Below are positions 19,284 through 28,063 of a stretch of 64,000 nt of DNA, piece by piece. Origin of the DNA: an uncultured Pelagibacteraceae bacterium. Its GTDB lineage: Bacteria; Pseudomonadota; Alphaproteobacteria; Pelagibacterales; Pelagibacteraceae. The notes below the pieces were generated by a model, which did not search any database, was not told where the DNA came from, and saw only the letters and a list, made by a program, of their open reading frames with translations. Numbering within the stretch: position 1 is the stretch's first letter; each line of letters begins with the position of its first letter. The position numbers and the translations under genes are program-made. The DNA is taken from assembly GCA_902573465.1 (NCBI GenBank), contig CACGJX010000002.1, positions 62,001 to 126,000 of the forward strand. Direction: 5' to 3'.

Positions 19284-19327
19284 GGAACGGAACGGAATGG
19301 AATGAAACGAAACGAAATGGAAATGAA
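19284..19327 (+). repeat. Short degenerate pentanucleotide repeat before pnp
   Basis: The whole 58-base gap between rpsO and pnp, apart from its first dozen bases, is made of five-base units of the form GGAAC, GGAAT, GAAAC and GAAAT, about eight or nine in a row, running up to the pnp start. The units contain Shine-Dalgarno-like GGA cores. Nothing similar occurs elsewhere in the window. It may be a protein-binding leader, a slippage-prone tract or a ribosome landing array. Confidence 0.85.
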
Positions 19328-21400
19328 ATGTTTAAAGTATATAAGAAGGAAATTGAAGTAGCAGGGAAAAAAATAAGTTTAGAAACAGGAAAAATAGCAA
19401 GACAAGCAGACGGTGCAATAATCGCAAAATGTGGTGAGACAGTTGTTTTAGCAACAGTGGTTGGAGCAAAAAAAGTAAATCCTGATATGGATTACTTTCC
19501 ATTATCTGTAAATTATCAAGAAAAATACTATGCAGCTGGAAAAATTCCAGGTGGATATTTTAAAAGAGAAGCAAGACCAACTGAAAGTGAAACATTAATA
19601 TCGAGATTAATTGATAGACCAATCAGACCATTGTTTCCTGACGATTTTAAAAACGAAGTTCAGTTATTACCAACTGTAATTTCTTATGATAAAGAAAATG
19701 AAGCAGATATATTGTCTATTATAGCTTCCTCTGCAGCGTTAGCTATATCAGGAATGCCATTTATGGGTCCTATAGGAGCTTCAAGAGTTGGGTTTGTTGA
19801 TGGTAAATATGTTTTAAACCCATCTAAAACAGAATTGGAAAAATCAAAATTAGATTTAGTTGTAGCAGGTACAAAAGATGCTGTGCTTATGGTGGAGTCT
19901 GAAGCAAGCGGTTTAACAGAAGAAGAAATGCTAGATGCAGTCAAATTTGGCCATAAGGGTTTTGTTCCTGTAATTGAAATGATCGAGGAACTTGCAAAAG
20001 AATGTAGAAAACCTGAGTGGACTGTTGAAAAGAGAGATTTATCTGAGGTTAAGAAAAAACTTGAGGAAACTTTTACTGAAGATCTCAAAAAAGCTTTTGC
20101 GACAAGAGATAAACAAGATAGATCGAACCAAATCTCAGAGATTACTGATAAAGCCAAAAAACTTTATGAGGAAGATGAAAACTATACTGACTTAGATGTA
20201 AATTCTCAGCTCAAAAATTTAGAGAAAACAATTGTAAGAACTGATATTTTAAAAAATAAAAATAGAATTGATGGTAGAGGATTATCTGATGTTAGACCCA
20301 TTTCTTGTGAGGTAGGAATTTTACCAAGAACTCATGGTTCAGCATTATTTACTAGAGGAGAAACACAAGCAATAGTTACTGCAACTTTAGGTACATCTGA
20401 TGATGAACAAAGAATCGAAAGTTTAGATGGATTACAAAGAGAAAGGTTTATGCTCCATTATAACTTTCCGCCATTTTCAGTTGGAGAAACAGGAAGAATT
20501 GGAACTGGTAGAAGAGAGATAGGACATGGTAAATTAGCATGGAGAGCTATTCATTCTTCCTTACCGTCAAAAGAGTCATTTCCATATACTTTTAGAGTAG
20601 TTTCTGAAATTACAGAGTCTAATGGTTCATCTTCAATGGCTACTGTTTGTGGAACATCACTTGCATTAATGGATGCAGGAGTGCCAATTAAGGAACCAGT
20701 AGCGGGTATAGCAATGGGTTTAATTAAAGAAGGTAACGATTTTAGTGTCCTTTCAGATATTTTAGGTGACGAAGATCATTTAGGTGATATGGATTTTAAA
20801 GTTGCTGGAACTAAGGATGGAATTACTTCCCTTCAAATGGATATTAAAATTACAGGTATTACATTTGAAATTATGGAGCAAGCTTTAAGCCAAGCAAAAG
20901 ATGGAAGAGTACATATTTTAGGAGAAATGAATAAAGCATTGTCAGCTTCAAGATCTGATGTAGGAAAACATACTCCGAAAATGGAAAAAATTAATGTTGA
21001 TAAAAAAGATATTGCAGCTGTGATTGGAAAAGGTGGTGCAACAATTAGAGAAATTGTAGAAAAATCAGGTGCTAAAGTTGATGTTAATGATGAAGGGGTT
21101 GTAACAGTTGCTGCTCCTGATGAAGAATCCAGAAATACTGCTATGCAGATGATTAAAGATATTACTGCTAAAGCTGAGTTGAATAAAATTTATTCAGGTA
21201 AAGTTATGAAAATAATGGAATTTGGTGCATTCGTAAACTTCTTGGGAAAACAGGATGGACTTGTTCATATCTCAGAATTAGCAGATAAAAGAGTAGCTAA
21301 GGTTACTGATGTTGTTAAGGAAGGCGATGAAGTAAAAGTAAAAGTAATTGGTTTTGACAGAGGTAAAGTTAAACTTTCCATGAAACAAGCTGCTGAATAA
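19328..21400 (+). CDS. pnp: Polyribonucleotide nucleotidyltransferase (PNPase)
   Basis: The 690-residue protein contains two RNase PH domains (about 10-140 and 310-540) separated by a helical domain, then a KH domain ([19 protein letters not shown], about 560-610) and an S1 domain ([17 protein letters not shown], about 620-688). PNPase degrades RNA 3' to 5' using phosphate. In E. coli the leader of pnp mediates autoregulation. The leader here is short and repeat-filled. The gene converges with the fab operon. Confidence 0.97.
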   Translation: MFKVYKKEIEVAGKKISLETGKIARQADGAIIAKCGETVVLATVVGAKKVNPDMDYFPLSVNYQEKYYAAGKIPGGYFKREARPTESETLISRLIDRPIRPLFPDDFKNEVQLLPTVISYDKENEADILSIIASSAALAISGMPFMGPIGASRVGFVDGKYVLNPSKTELEKSKLDLVVAGTKDAVLMVESEASGLTEEEMLDAVKFGHKGFVPVIEMIEELAKECRKPEWTVEKRDLSEVKKKLEETFTEDLKKAFATRDKQDRSNQISEITDKAKKLYEEDENYTDLDVNSQLKNLEKTIVRTDILKNKNRIDGRGLSDVRPISCEVGILPRTHGSALFTRGETQAIVTATLGTSDDEQRIESLDGLQRERFMLHYNFPPFSVGETGRIGTGRREIGHGKLAWRAIHSSLPSKESFPYTFRVVSEITESNGSSSMATVCGTSLALMDAGVPIKEPVAGIAMGLIKEGNDFSVLSDILGDEDHLGDMDFKVAGTKDGITSLQMDIKITGITFEIMEQALSQAKDGRVHILGEMNKALSASRSDVGKHTPKMEKINVDKKDIAAVIGKGGATIREIVEKSGAKVDVNDEGVVTVAAPDEESRNTAMQMIKDITAKAELNKIYSGKVMKIMEFGAFVNFLGKQDGLVHISELADKRVAKVTDVVKEGDEVKVKVIGFDRGKVKLSMKQAAE

Positions 21401-21403
21401 AAA

Positions 21404-21523
21404 TTAAAACCCACCTCGCCAATTATTTTTATCATCAAATTGGTCTTTTTCTTCTTTAGAGGTGGGTCTAAATAAATAATAAATTACAAATACCAAGCAA
21501 ATCAAAAATATTAATATTTCCAT
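21404..21523 (-). CDS. Possible 39-residue single-pass membrane protein
   Basis: A short frame begins 14 bases after the fabI stop on the same strand. It encodes a hydrophobic helix (residues 2-18) followed by a charged tail with RPTSKEEKDQFDDKN and ending in WRGGF. The layout suggests a small inner-membrane protein co-transcribed with fabA-fabB-fabI. There is no clear Shine-Dalgarno, but that is common in this genome. Its last codons overlap the 3' arm of a large inverted repeat. I do not recognise a family; it could be a chance frame. Confidence 0.5.
   Translation of the reverse strand: MEILIFLICLVFVIYYLFRPTSKEEKDQFDDKNNWRGGF
21409..21467. terminator. Long-stem inverted repeat between pnp and fabI, probable terminator
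   Basis: ACCCACCTC (21409-21417) pairs with GAGGTGGGT (21459-21467). Inside the loop CCAATT (21419-21424) pairs with AATTGG (21438-21443), giving a two-part hairpin. On the minus strand the 3' arm is followed by a T-rich stretch, so it may terminate the fab operon, and it could also stop pnp transcripts by structure. It overlaps the 39-residue reading frame. Confidence 0.55.
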
Positions 21524-21537
21524 AACTTGATGTAAGA

Positions 21538-22323
21538 TTAGCTTATATTCTTAGGATCTGGCATACCGACTTTGTTATATCCAGCATCCACATAATGAAT
21601 TTCGCCAGTTACTCCATTTGCAAGATCACTCAGTAAGTATAATGCCGAGTTCCCAACATCATGAATATCTACATTTCTTTTTAGAAAAGAATGATCTTCA
21701 TTCCATTTATATAAAAATTTTGCATCACCAATAGCTGAAGCAGCCAAAGTCTTAATAGGTCCAGCACTAATAGCATTAACTCTCATGTTTTTTGCACCCA
21801 AATCTCTAGCTAGGTATTTTACACTTGCTTCTAATGCAGATTTACAAACACCCATAACATTATAGTTAGGGATTGCTTTTGTAGACTCGTAAGTTAAAGT
21901 GAGTAGACTACCACCTTGTTTCATAACTTTTGATGCTTCTTTTGCTACTTCTGTAAACGAAAAACACGAAATCAGCATACTCCTTAAAAAATTTTCTCTT
22001 GTTGTATTTAAATATTCACCAGATAATTCTGATTTATCAGAAAAAGCAACTGCGTGAACTACAAAATCTATTTCTCCCCATTGAGAATTAATATCTTTAA
22101 ATAATTTTATAACTTCATCTTTTTTTTCTACGTCACAGCTGAAAGTTACTTTTGAATTTAATTTTTCAGCTAAAGGTATTACTCTTTTTTTAAGAGCGTC
22201 ACCTAAATATGTGAATGCTAATTCAGCTCCTGCTTCAGATAATTTTTGAGAGATACCCCAGGCAATAGATCTCTCATTAGCAACACCCATTATTAATCCT
22301 TTTTTACCTTTCATTAAACTCAT
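21538..22323 (-). CDS. fabI: Enoyl-[acyl-carrier-protein] reductase (NADH)
   Basis: This short-chain dehydrogenase-fold protein has 261 residues, with GVANERSIAWGI at the nucleotide site and the FabI active-site pair Tyr154 and Lys161 (Y-x6-K spacing), plus Tyr145. It performs the last reduction in each fatty-acid elongation cycle. It is the third gene of a minus-strand operon, 2 bases after fabB, and the reading frame of a small membrane protein follows. Confidence 0.95.
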   Translation of the reverse strand: MSLMKGKKGLIMGVANERSIAWGISQKLSEAGAELAFTYLGDALKKRVIPLAEKLNSKVTFSCDVEKKDEVIKLFKDINSQWGEIDFVVHAVAFSDKSELSGEYLNTTRENFLRSMLISCFSFTEVAKEASKVMKQGGSLLTLTYESTKAIPNYNVMGVCKSALEASVKYLARDLGAKNMRVNAISAGPIKTLAASAIGDAKFLYKWNEDHSFLKRNVDIHDVGNSALYLLSDLANGVTGEIHYVDAGYNKVGMPDPKNIS

Positions 22324-22325
22324 AA

Positions 22326-23537
22326 TTAAACCTTTTCAAAAATTAAAGCAGCATTAGTTCCACCAAAACCAAAACTATTTGACATTGTTGTGTTTAAAGT
22401 TACTTCAGTTTCTGTTTTTGTAACTATGGGGAATTTTTTAGCTTCCTCATCCATCTCGTTTATGTTTGCTGATCCTGCAATGAAATTATTTTTCATCATA
22501 ATTAAACAATAAATTGCCTCATGAACAGAAGCAGCACCTAATGGATGACCTGACAAAGATTTTGTTGAACTAATTTTTGGGATATTCTCCCCAAAAGTAT
22601 TTTTTACTGCATTTAATTCTGTAATATCTCCAACTGGAGTTGATGTCCCATGCGTGTTGATATAATCAATTTTATTTTTTGCTGTAGCCATTGCCATTTG
22701 CATACATCTTACAGCTCCCTCACCTGATGGTGCTACCATATCATATCCATCAGAGGTAGCGCCATAACCTGTTAATTCTGCATAAATTTTAGCTCCTCTA
22801 GCTTTAGCATGCTCGTATTCTTCAAGCACCAAAACTCCACCACCCCCAGCTATCACAAATCCATCTCTAGTTTTATCATAAGCTCTCGAAGCCGTTTCTG
22901 GTGTATCATTATATTTTGATGATAAAGCAGTCATAGCATCAAACATAGCAGTCATTGCCCAATGAATTTCTTCACTACCACCAGCGAATACAACATCCTG
23001 TTTACCCATTTGAATTAATTCCATAGAGTTTCCAATACAATGTCCACTAGTTGCACAAGCAGAGCTCATTGTATAGTTTGTTCCTTTGATTTTAAAAGGT
23101 ACTGCAAGTGTTGCAGAAGCTGTACTAGCCATTGTTCTTGGAACTATAAATGGGCCCATTAACTTTGGAGTTTTTGCTCTAGTTTTATCCGCAGCTAAAA
23201 TTACATTTTCGATAGACGGACCTCCAGAGCCCATTACAATTCCAGTTTTGAAATTGCTAACCTCATTTTCCTCTAAGCCCGAATCCTTAATTGCCTCTCT
23301 CATTGCGATATAATTATAAGCTGAACCTGAACCCATAAATCTTATAGTTTTTCTGTCCACATGATCTTCAAGTTTAATATTAGGCTTTCCATGAACATGG
23401 CTTTTAAGGTTATGTTCTTTATATTCCTCAGAAAAAGTAATTCCTGATTTTGAGTTTAAAAGAGATTGATGAACTTCATCTTGGTTATTACCTAAACAAG
23501 AAACAATACCTAGTCCTGTAATTACTACTCTTCTCAT
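22326..23537 (-). CDS. fabB: 3-oxoacyl-[acyl-carrier-protein] synthase I
   Basis: This ketosynthase has 403 residues, with the catalytic triad Cys161 (SSACATSGH), His296 ([11 protein letters not shown]) and His331 ([10 protein letters not shown]). Together with FabA next door it makes unsaturated fatty acids; this pairing is what distinguishes FabB from FabF here. Its start overlaps the fabA stop by one base, so translation is probably coupled. Confidence 0.95.
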   Translation of the reverse strand: MRRVVITGLGIVSCLGNNQDEVHQSLLNSKSGITFSEEYKEHNLKSHVHGKPNIKLEDHVDRKTIRFMGSGSAYNYIAMREAIKDSGLEENEVSNFKTGIVMGSGGPSIENVILAADKTRAKTPKLMGPFIVPRTMASTASATLAVPFKIKGTNYTMSSACATSGHCIGNSMELIQMGKQDVVFAGGSEEIHWAMTAMFDAMTALSSKYNDTPETASRAYDKTRDGFVIAGGGGVLVLEEYEHAKARGAKIYAELTGYGATSDGYDMVAPSGEGAVRCMQMAMATAKNKIDYINTHGTSTPVGDITELNAVKNTFGENIPKISSTKSLSGHPLGAASVHEAIYCLIMMKNNFIAGSANINEMDEEAKKFPIVTKTETEVTLNTTMSNSFGFGGTNAALIFEKV

Positions 23538-24037
23538 TACTTAAATAATCCTACTTTTAAACTATCTGCTGAGTAAATTTTTTTTCCATCAGCCGAAACT
23601 ACTCCATTAGCAAGACCAACAGTCGTTCCACCTGGAGACATAATTTTTTTCATATCAATTTCATATGTTACCAATTTAACATTTTGTAATACTTCACCAG
23701 TGAACTTTACTGTTCCAACTCCCAGTGCTCTTCCTTTCCCAGGGTTTCCTATCCAGCCCAAATAAAAACCAACCAGTTGCCACATAGCATCAAGTCCAAG
23801 ACAACCTGGCATCACAGGATCTTCCTTAAAATGACAATCAAAAAACCAAAGATCATTTTTAATATCTAGCTCAGCTTTTAACAAACCTTTTTTAAAAGCT
23901 CCTTTGTCATCATTAATTTCTGTAATTCTATCAAACATAAGCATTGGTGGAAGAGGTAATTTAGCATTACCAGGACCAAATAATTTGCCCTCACCACAAT
24001 TTATAAGCTCTTCGTATGAGTAAGAGTTTTTTTTCAT
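23537..24037 (-). CDS. fabA: 3-hydroxydecanoyl-[acyl-carrier-protein] dehydratase/isomerase
   Basis: The 166-residue hot-dog-fold enzyme carries the active-site His69 ([14 protein letters not shown]) and Asp83 (GLDAMWQ). It dehydrates 3-hydroxydecanoyl-ACP and isomerizes the product, introducing the cis double bond of membrane lipids. It is the first gene of the fabA-fabB-fabI operon and is divergent from irr, an arrangement also known in Rhizobiales. Confidence 0.95.
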   Translation of the reverse strand: MKKNSYSYEELINCGEGKLFGPGNAKLPLPPMLMFDRITEINDDKGAFKKGLLKAELDIKNDLWFFDCHFKEDPVMPGCLGLDAMWQLVGFYLGWIGNPGKGRALGVGTVKFTGEVLQNVKLVTYEIDMKKIMSPGGTTVGLANGVVSADGKKIYSADSLKVGLFK

Positions 24038-24074
24038 AAAATTGAGTACTCTTATTTACTTGATTTTGGAACTA

Positions 24075-24113
24075 TATAATATAATTATAATACCACTTTA
24101 GATTAATTTTAAC
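24075..24113 (+). promoter_or_regulatory. irr upstream region with TATAAT boxes and a degenerate Irr-box-like dyad
   Basis: TATAAT occurs at 24075-24080 and again at 24086-24091. Downstream, TTTAGAT TAA TTTTAAC (24097-24113) resembles the Irr box TTTAGAA-N3-TTCTAAA with three mismatches. The site lies between the -10-like boxes and the irr GTG start, as expected for autorepression. The match is weak, and AT-rich sequence gives many chance hits. Confidence 0.3.
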
Positions 24114-24131
24114 CAACAATTTACTTAAAAA

Positions 24132-24530
24132 GTGAAATATATAGAAAAATTAAGAAATTCTGGATTAAGGCCCACCAAACAAAGACTTCAAATATGTGAA
24201 TTACTGTTTGATACAGAAAAGACATTTCATTTTACAATAAATGAATTAAATCAAAAAATTAAAGATAAAATAGATAACAAAATCTCTTTGGCGACAATTT
24301 ATAATACTGTTCATGCTTTTGAAAAAAAAGGATATTTAAAGCAAATCCCTGTAAATTCAAACCAAACTTATTTTGACACAAATATTACTGATCATCATCA
24401 TTTCTATAATTTAAAAGATGGCAAATTAATTGATTTAGAAAAATCTGATGTGGGACCTATTAATATTAAAAAAAAAATTGATGGTAAAAAAATCAAATCC
24501 ATTGAGGTACTAGTCAAACTTGAGGATTAG
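24132..24530 (+). CDS. irr: Iron response regulator Irr (Fur family, GTG start)
   Basis: The 132-residue protein has the Fur-family winged helix (GLRPTKQRLQICELLF, then ISLATIYNTVHAFEKKGYL) and a three-histidine cluster at 88-90 (DHHHFYNLKDGKLI), a feature of Irr. Irr reports on heme status in Alphaproteobacteria, repressing or activating genes at TTTAGAA-type boxes. Its place divergent to fabA is typical of irr. The start is GTG at 24132, chosen because it gives the expected N-terminus and no ATG is available before the helix. A good Irr box follows at 24574, in front of katG. Confidence 0.9.
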   Translation: MKYIEKLRNSGLRPTKQRLQICELLFDTEKTFHFTINELNQKIKDKIDNKISLATIYNTVHAFEKKGYLKQIPVNSNQTYFDTNITDHHHFYNLKDGKLIDLEKSDVGPINIKKKIDGKKIKSIEVLVKLED

Positions 24531-24563
24531 GTTGTCAATTTAGTGGGCGTCATTATTAACCAA

Positions 24564-24592
24564 TTGACAGCTTTTTAGAACCATTATAAACT
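24564..24592 (+). promoter_or_regulatory. katG promoter (-35 TTGACA)
   Basis: TTGACA at 24564-24569 is a perfect -35 element. A -10 lies at TATAAA (24585-24590, spacing 15) or TAAACT (24587-24592, spacing 17). The latter spacing is normal, but its match is poor. Both -10 choices fall inside the Irr-box-like dyad. Confidence 0.55.
24574..24590 (+). promoter_or_regulatory. Irr box (ICE-like operator) in front of katG
   Basis: TTTAGAA-CCA-TTATAAA matches the published Irr/ICE consensus TTTAGAA-N3-TTCTAAA at 13 of the 14 defined positions (C to A in the right arm). It overlaps the -10 region of katG and lies 37 bases before the start codon and 44 bases after irr ends. Binding there would block the promoter. 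Confidence 0.65.
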
Positions 24593-24626
24593 AGTCTCAA
24601 TATCAATTTTAATCATAGGAATTTAA

Positions 24627-26864
24627 ATGAGTACTGAAAATTTTAAAAACAAATCTTTTAAAGCTAATGAGTTAAGTAAATGTCCTTTTACAGGTGCAGG
24701 CACACCTGCAAAATTTTCTGCAGGAAGAGGTCAAACAGTAAGAGATTTCTGGCCAAATAGTTTGAATCTTAAAATTCTTAGTCAACACTCCAATTTATCT
24801 AACCCTATGGATAAAAAATTTAATTACGCAAAAGAATTTAAAAAACTTAATTATAGTGCGTTAAAAAAAGATTTAAAAAAATTAATGACAGATTCACAAG
24901 AGTGGTGGCCTGCAGACTATGGTCATTATGGACCTTTATTTATACGGTTAGCTTGGCACGCAGCTGGAACTTATAGGACTGGTGATGGTAGAGGTGGTGC
25001 CGGGACTGGTAATCAAAGATTTGCTCCACTTAATTCTTGGCCAGACAACGTAAATTTAGATAAAGCAAGATTGCTTTTATGGCCAATCAAAAAAAAATAT
25101 GGAAGAAAAATTTCATGGGCAGATTTATTTATATTAGTTGGAAACGTAGCATTAGACTCAATGGGTTTTAAAACTTTTGGCTTTGGTGCAGGTAGAACTG
25201 ATATCTGGGAACCAGAAGATGATATTTATTGGGGTTCAGAAAAGGAAATGTTAGGTGTGGAGAGATATAGTGGAAAAAGAGATTTAGAGCAGCCGTTAGG
25301 AGCTTCTCACATGGGCTTGATCTATGTGAATCCCCAAGGTCCAGACGCAAATCCAGATCCACTATTAGCAGCACACGATATTAGAGAAACATTTGGACGA
25401 ATGGCTATGAACGATTATGAGACAGCAGCTTTAGTTGCTGGAGGACACACATTTGGAAAATCTCATGGAGCAGCATCAGAGTCTTACAAAGGTCCAGATC
25501 CTGAGGCTTCAAAACTTCAAGATCAATCTACTGGATGGAATAGTGGATATAAATCCGGAAAAGGTGTTGATACAATAAGTAGCGGTATTGAAGGTGCTTG
25601 GACTCAAAATCCTACCAAGTGGGATATGGGTTATTTAGACTGTTTATACGGTCATGATTGGGAATTAACAAAAAGTCCAGCCGGAGCTCATCAATGGACT
25701 CCAAAGAAAAATGGTCAAAAAATAAAAATGGTTCCAGACGCGCATCAAAAGGGTGTGCTTCATCCACCAATGATGCAAACAACAGATATATCAATGAAAG
25801 TTGATCCAAGTTATGGACCAATCACAAAGCATTTTCATCAAAACCCTAAAGAGTTTCATGATGCATTTGCTAGGGCGTGGTTTAAATTAACTCATAGAGA
25901 TATGGGCCCAAGAGTTTGCTACTTGGGTAGTGAAGTTCCAAAAGAGCAATTGATTTGGCAGGATCCAATTGATAAACCAAAGTACAAACTTAAATTAAAA
26001 GATATTAAAGATTTAAAAAACAAAATTTCTAAATCAAAAATATCGATTTCAGATTTAGTTTCTACTGCATGGGCATCAGCTTCAACTTTTAGAGGATCAG
26101 ATAAAAGAGGTGGTGCTAATGGTGCAAGAATAATGCTAGAACCACAAAAAAACTGGTCTGTGAATAATCCTAAGAAATTATCAACTGTGGTTAAAGCTTT
26201 AAATAAAATTAAAGATCAATTTGATAATAAAAAGAAAAGTGTATCAATGGCAGATTTAATTGTCTTAGCAGGTGGTGTTGGTATTGAGATGGCTGCTAAA
26301 AAGGCAGGGCATAAAGTTAATGTTCCATTTTCAGCAGGTAGAGGAGATGCAAGACAAGATCAAACTGATATTCATTCTTTTGGTCTTCTTGAGCCTCAGG
26401 CAGATGGTTTTAGAAACTATCTAAATGGTGGAGCTTCAAATGTCTCAGCAGAAGAAAAATTAGTTGATAAAGCACAACTAATGAGTCTGACTGCACCAGA
26501 AATGACAGCACTTATAGGCGGTATGAGAGTTTTAAATACTAACTACGATGGTTCAGATTATGGTGTTTTTACAAATAAACCTGGTTCTCTTACTAACGAT
26601 TATTTCGTAAATCTATTAGACATGAATACTACATGGAAAGAGGAAGATAAATCAGAGCAAACTTTTGTTGGAAAAGATAGGAAAACTCAAAAAACTAAAT
26701 GGAAAGCAACAAGAGTTGATTTGATTTTTGGTTCAAATTCTCAACTAAGAGCTCTTGCAGAAGTTTATGCTTGTGAGGACTCAAGCGAAAAATTTGTTAA
26801 AGATTTTATAGCTGCATGGGTAAAAGTTATGAATTCTGATCGATTTGATTTGAAATTAAATTAA
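24627..26864 (+). CDS. katG: Catalase-peroxidase KatG
   Basis: The 745-residue protein is a full two-domain KatG. The active site shows distal Arg107, Trp110 and His111 and proximal His274. The Met-Tyr-Trp adduct partners are Trp110, Tyr233 and Met259, so catalase activity should be intact. It destroys hydrogen peroxide using heme. An AGGA Shine-Dalgarno-like sequence lies before the ATG. The upstream Irr-like box and the adjacent irr gene suggest that expression is linked to heme availability. Not all SAR11 genomes carry katG, as far as I know, so this gene may be variable within the group. Confidence 0.97.
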   Translation: MSTENFKNKSFKANELSKCPFTGAGTPAKFSAGRGQTVRDFWPNSLNLKILSQHSNLSNPMDKKFNYAKEFKKLNYSALKKDLKKLMTDSQEWWPADYGHYGPLFIRLAWHAAGTYRTGDGRGGAGTGNQRFAPLNSWPDNVNLDKARLLLWPIKKKYGRKISWADLFILVGNVALDSMGFKTFGFGAGRTDIWEPEDDIYWGSEKEMLGVERYSGKRDLEQPLGASHMGLIYVNPQGPDANPDPLLAAHDIRETFGRMAMNDYETAALVAGGHTFGKSHGAASESYKGPDPEASKLQDQSTGWNSGYKSGKGVDTISSGIEGAWTQNPTKWDMGYLDCLYGHDWELTKSPAGAHQWTPKKNGQKIKMVPDAHQKGVLHPPMMQTTDISMKVDPSYGPITKHFHQNPKEFHDAFARAWFKLTHRDMGPRVCYLGSEVPKEQLIWQDPIDKPKYKLKLKDIKDLKNKISKSKISISDLVSTAWASASTFRGSDKRGGANGARIMLEPQKNWSVNNPKKLSTVVKALNKIKDQFDNKKKSVSMADLIVLAGGVGIEMAAKKAGHKVNVPFSAGRGDARQDQTDIHSFGLLEPQADGFRNYLNGGASNVSAEEKLVDKAQLMSLTAPEMTALIGGMRVLNTNYDGSDYGVFTNKPGSLTNDYFVNLLDMNTTWKEEDKSEQTFVGKDRKTQKTKWKATRVDLIFGSNSQLRALAEVYACEDSSEKFVKDFIAAWVKVMNSDRFDLKLN

Positions 26865-26892
26865 ATTAAATTTGAAAAAAAGATAAAGTTAT

Positions 26893-27489
26893 ATGTCAAC
26901 AGCAAATTTTGAGGATTTTTACGAAGTTCCAAATCTAAATTTTGACATTTCAAAGTTAAGAGACGACTTAGATAAAATTTTGAAATTAAAAAAATTTAAT
27001 ACACCAGGCGTTACACATTTTGGTGCAATTCCATTAAACCAAATTCCAAACGATAAGAGCTCGATTGAAGGGAGCAATATTAGAGGAAAATATTGGACAA
27101 TTGCAGATGAAACTGGAAAAGAGGTTCCAAGAGATGTTGATATAGATGAGTCTAAATATACACAATTAATACCTGAATTTGAAAATACATACTTTGCAGA
27201 AGTTTACAAAGTTTTAAGCAAGAGATTTAAATTAGGAAGGGTTAGGCTTTTATTAAAGGAGCCTAGATCAACTTTGAGTTGGCACAAAGATCCAGAATGC
27301 AGACTTCATGTGCCTATAATTACAAACAAAGGGTGTTCAATGGTTATAGAAAATGTTGCTAAACATTTACCAGCAGATGGGAAAGTATGGATTACAAATA
27401 ATACAAAATATCATAATTTTTTTAATGGAGGTGAACAGGCTAGAGTACACCTAGTGGCTTGTGTTCTTGAGAGTCCTTTCAAAAACTAA
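26893..27489 (+). CDS. Aspartyl/asparaginyl beta-hydroxylase-family 2-oxoglutarate oxygenase
   Basis: The protein is 198 residues with a cupin core. The iron-binding motif LSWHKD gives His131 and Asp133, with the third histidine at 174 (NTKYHNFFNGG). The 2-oxoglutarate-binding region includes Arg137-Leu-His139-Val-Pro and Arg184-Val-His186. This is the Asp_Arg_Hydrox (PF05118) pattern. It needs iron, oxygen and 2-oxoglutarate; the substrate is unknown. It follows katG by 28 bases and overlaps the next gene by one base, so it may share the peroxide/iron-responsive transcript. Confidence 0.82.
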   Translation: MSTANFEDFYEVPNLNFDISKLRDDLDKILKLKKFNTPGVTHFGAIPLNQIPNDKSSIEGSNIRGKYWTIADETGKEVPRDVDIDESKYTQLIPEFENTYFAEVYKVLSKRFKLGRVRLLLKEPRSTLSWHKDPECRLHVPIITNKGCSMVIENVAKHLPADGKVWITNNTKYHNFFNGGEQARVHLVACVLESPFKN

Positions 27490-27737
27490 TGGAAATAACT
27501 AAAGGCATATTTCAAGCATCTCAAAATATTTATCAAAATAATAAAGGTTCATTACTTAGAACTGTAATTTATACAATCGGACATTTTGCAATCGCGATTA
27601 CTGTTTTAATGTTAGTTGCGGACGTATCTTTTAAAATTGCTCTTACTGATGCCATTGTTGAACCAATTGCAAATTCAATTTGGTATTTTATTTTAGATAA
27701 ATGGTGGATAAGTAAGTCAAAAAAACAAGAAGATTAA
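27489..27737 (+). CDS. DUF2061-like small membrane protein
   Basis: The 82-residue protein contains SLLRTVIYTIGHFAIAITV and later a VEPIANSIWYFILDKWW segment, the two hydrophobic helices and C-terminal aromatic motif of DUF2061 proteins. It begins in a TAATG overlap with the oxygenase gene, so co-translation is likely. Function is unknown in the family. Confidence 0.75.
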   Translation: MEITKGIFQASQNIYQNNKGSLLRTVIYTIGHFAIAITVLMLVADVSFKIALTDAIVEPIANSIWYFILDKWWISKSKKQED

Positions 27738-27755
27738 ATATTCCTTAAAAAAAAA

Positions 27756-27774
27756 GCAATTAGTAATCATTCTC
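27756..27774 (+). promoter_or_regulatory. Fur-box-like site 1
   Basis: The segment contains GTAATCATTCTC and matches the classical 19-bp Fur consensus GATAATGATAATCATTATC at 13 of 19 positions by hand alignment. It lies 60 bases before the small Cys-rich gene, upstream of a better site. Confidence 0.45.
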
Positions 27775-27786
27775 AAAAAAAATTAC

Positions 27787-27818
27787 GCTAATAATAATCA
27801 TTCGCATGAATAATAATT
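27787..27818 (+). promoter_or_regulatory. Fur-box-like site 2 with dyad symmetry
   Basis: GCTAATAATAATCATTCGC (27787-27805) matches the classical Fur consensus at 15 of 19 positions. The sequence continues as a wider dyad in which AT.AT.ATTC is mirrored by GAAT.AT.AT around a GCAT centre. The site ends 15 bases before the first possible start of the Cys-rich protein, the position expected of an operator. The likely ligand is the Fur-family protein encoded at 8.8 kb. Confidence 0.6.
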
Positions 27819-27851
27819 GAAATAAGTTTATTTATGATTATTTTTTTTCTT

Positions 27852-28031
27852 ATGCAAACAGAAAATTATAATTGTAAAAAATGTGGACTAACAATTTCTT
27901 CAACTTGTTCAAAGTGTGATAAAATTGTTGATGTTGAAGTCCTTGATGATGGTTGTATTGTTCAGAAAACAAAATGTTTAGATTGTGCAAATGCTCCTGT
28001 AATTAAGGATGTTTGTGAGCAACAAAAATAA
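27852..28031 (+). CDS. Small cysteine-rich, zinc-ribbon-like protein
   Basis: I do not recognise this 59-residue protein. It has eight cysteines at 8, 11, 19, 22, 35, 42, 45 and 55, including CKKC, CSKC and CLDC pairs. This suggests one zinc-ribbon-like unit (8-22) and a second metal or disulfide site. There is no signal peptide from ATG 27852. An in-frame ATG at 27834 would add MIIFFL, which is possible but looks unrelated to the domain. Two Fur-box-like sites precede it, so it is probably made when the metal sensed by Fur is scarce. A role in metal storage, delivery or sparing is a guess. Confidence 0.65.
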   Translation: MQTENYNCKKCGLTISSTCSKCDKIVDVEVLDDGCIVQKTKCLDCANAPVIKDVCEQQK

Positions 28032-28063
28032 TCTACGATAAAATTTAATAAGGGTTATAAAGA

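Noticed and set aside
19684-20157. A 157-codon open frame antisense to pnp
   Set aside because: It lies wholly within a strongly conserved gene and has no recognisable motif; its Ser/Leu-rich composition is expected from the reverse complement of this codon usage.
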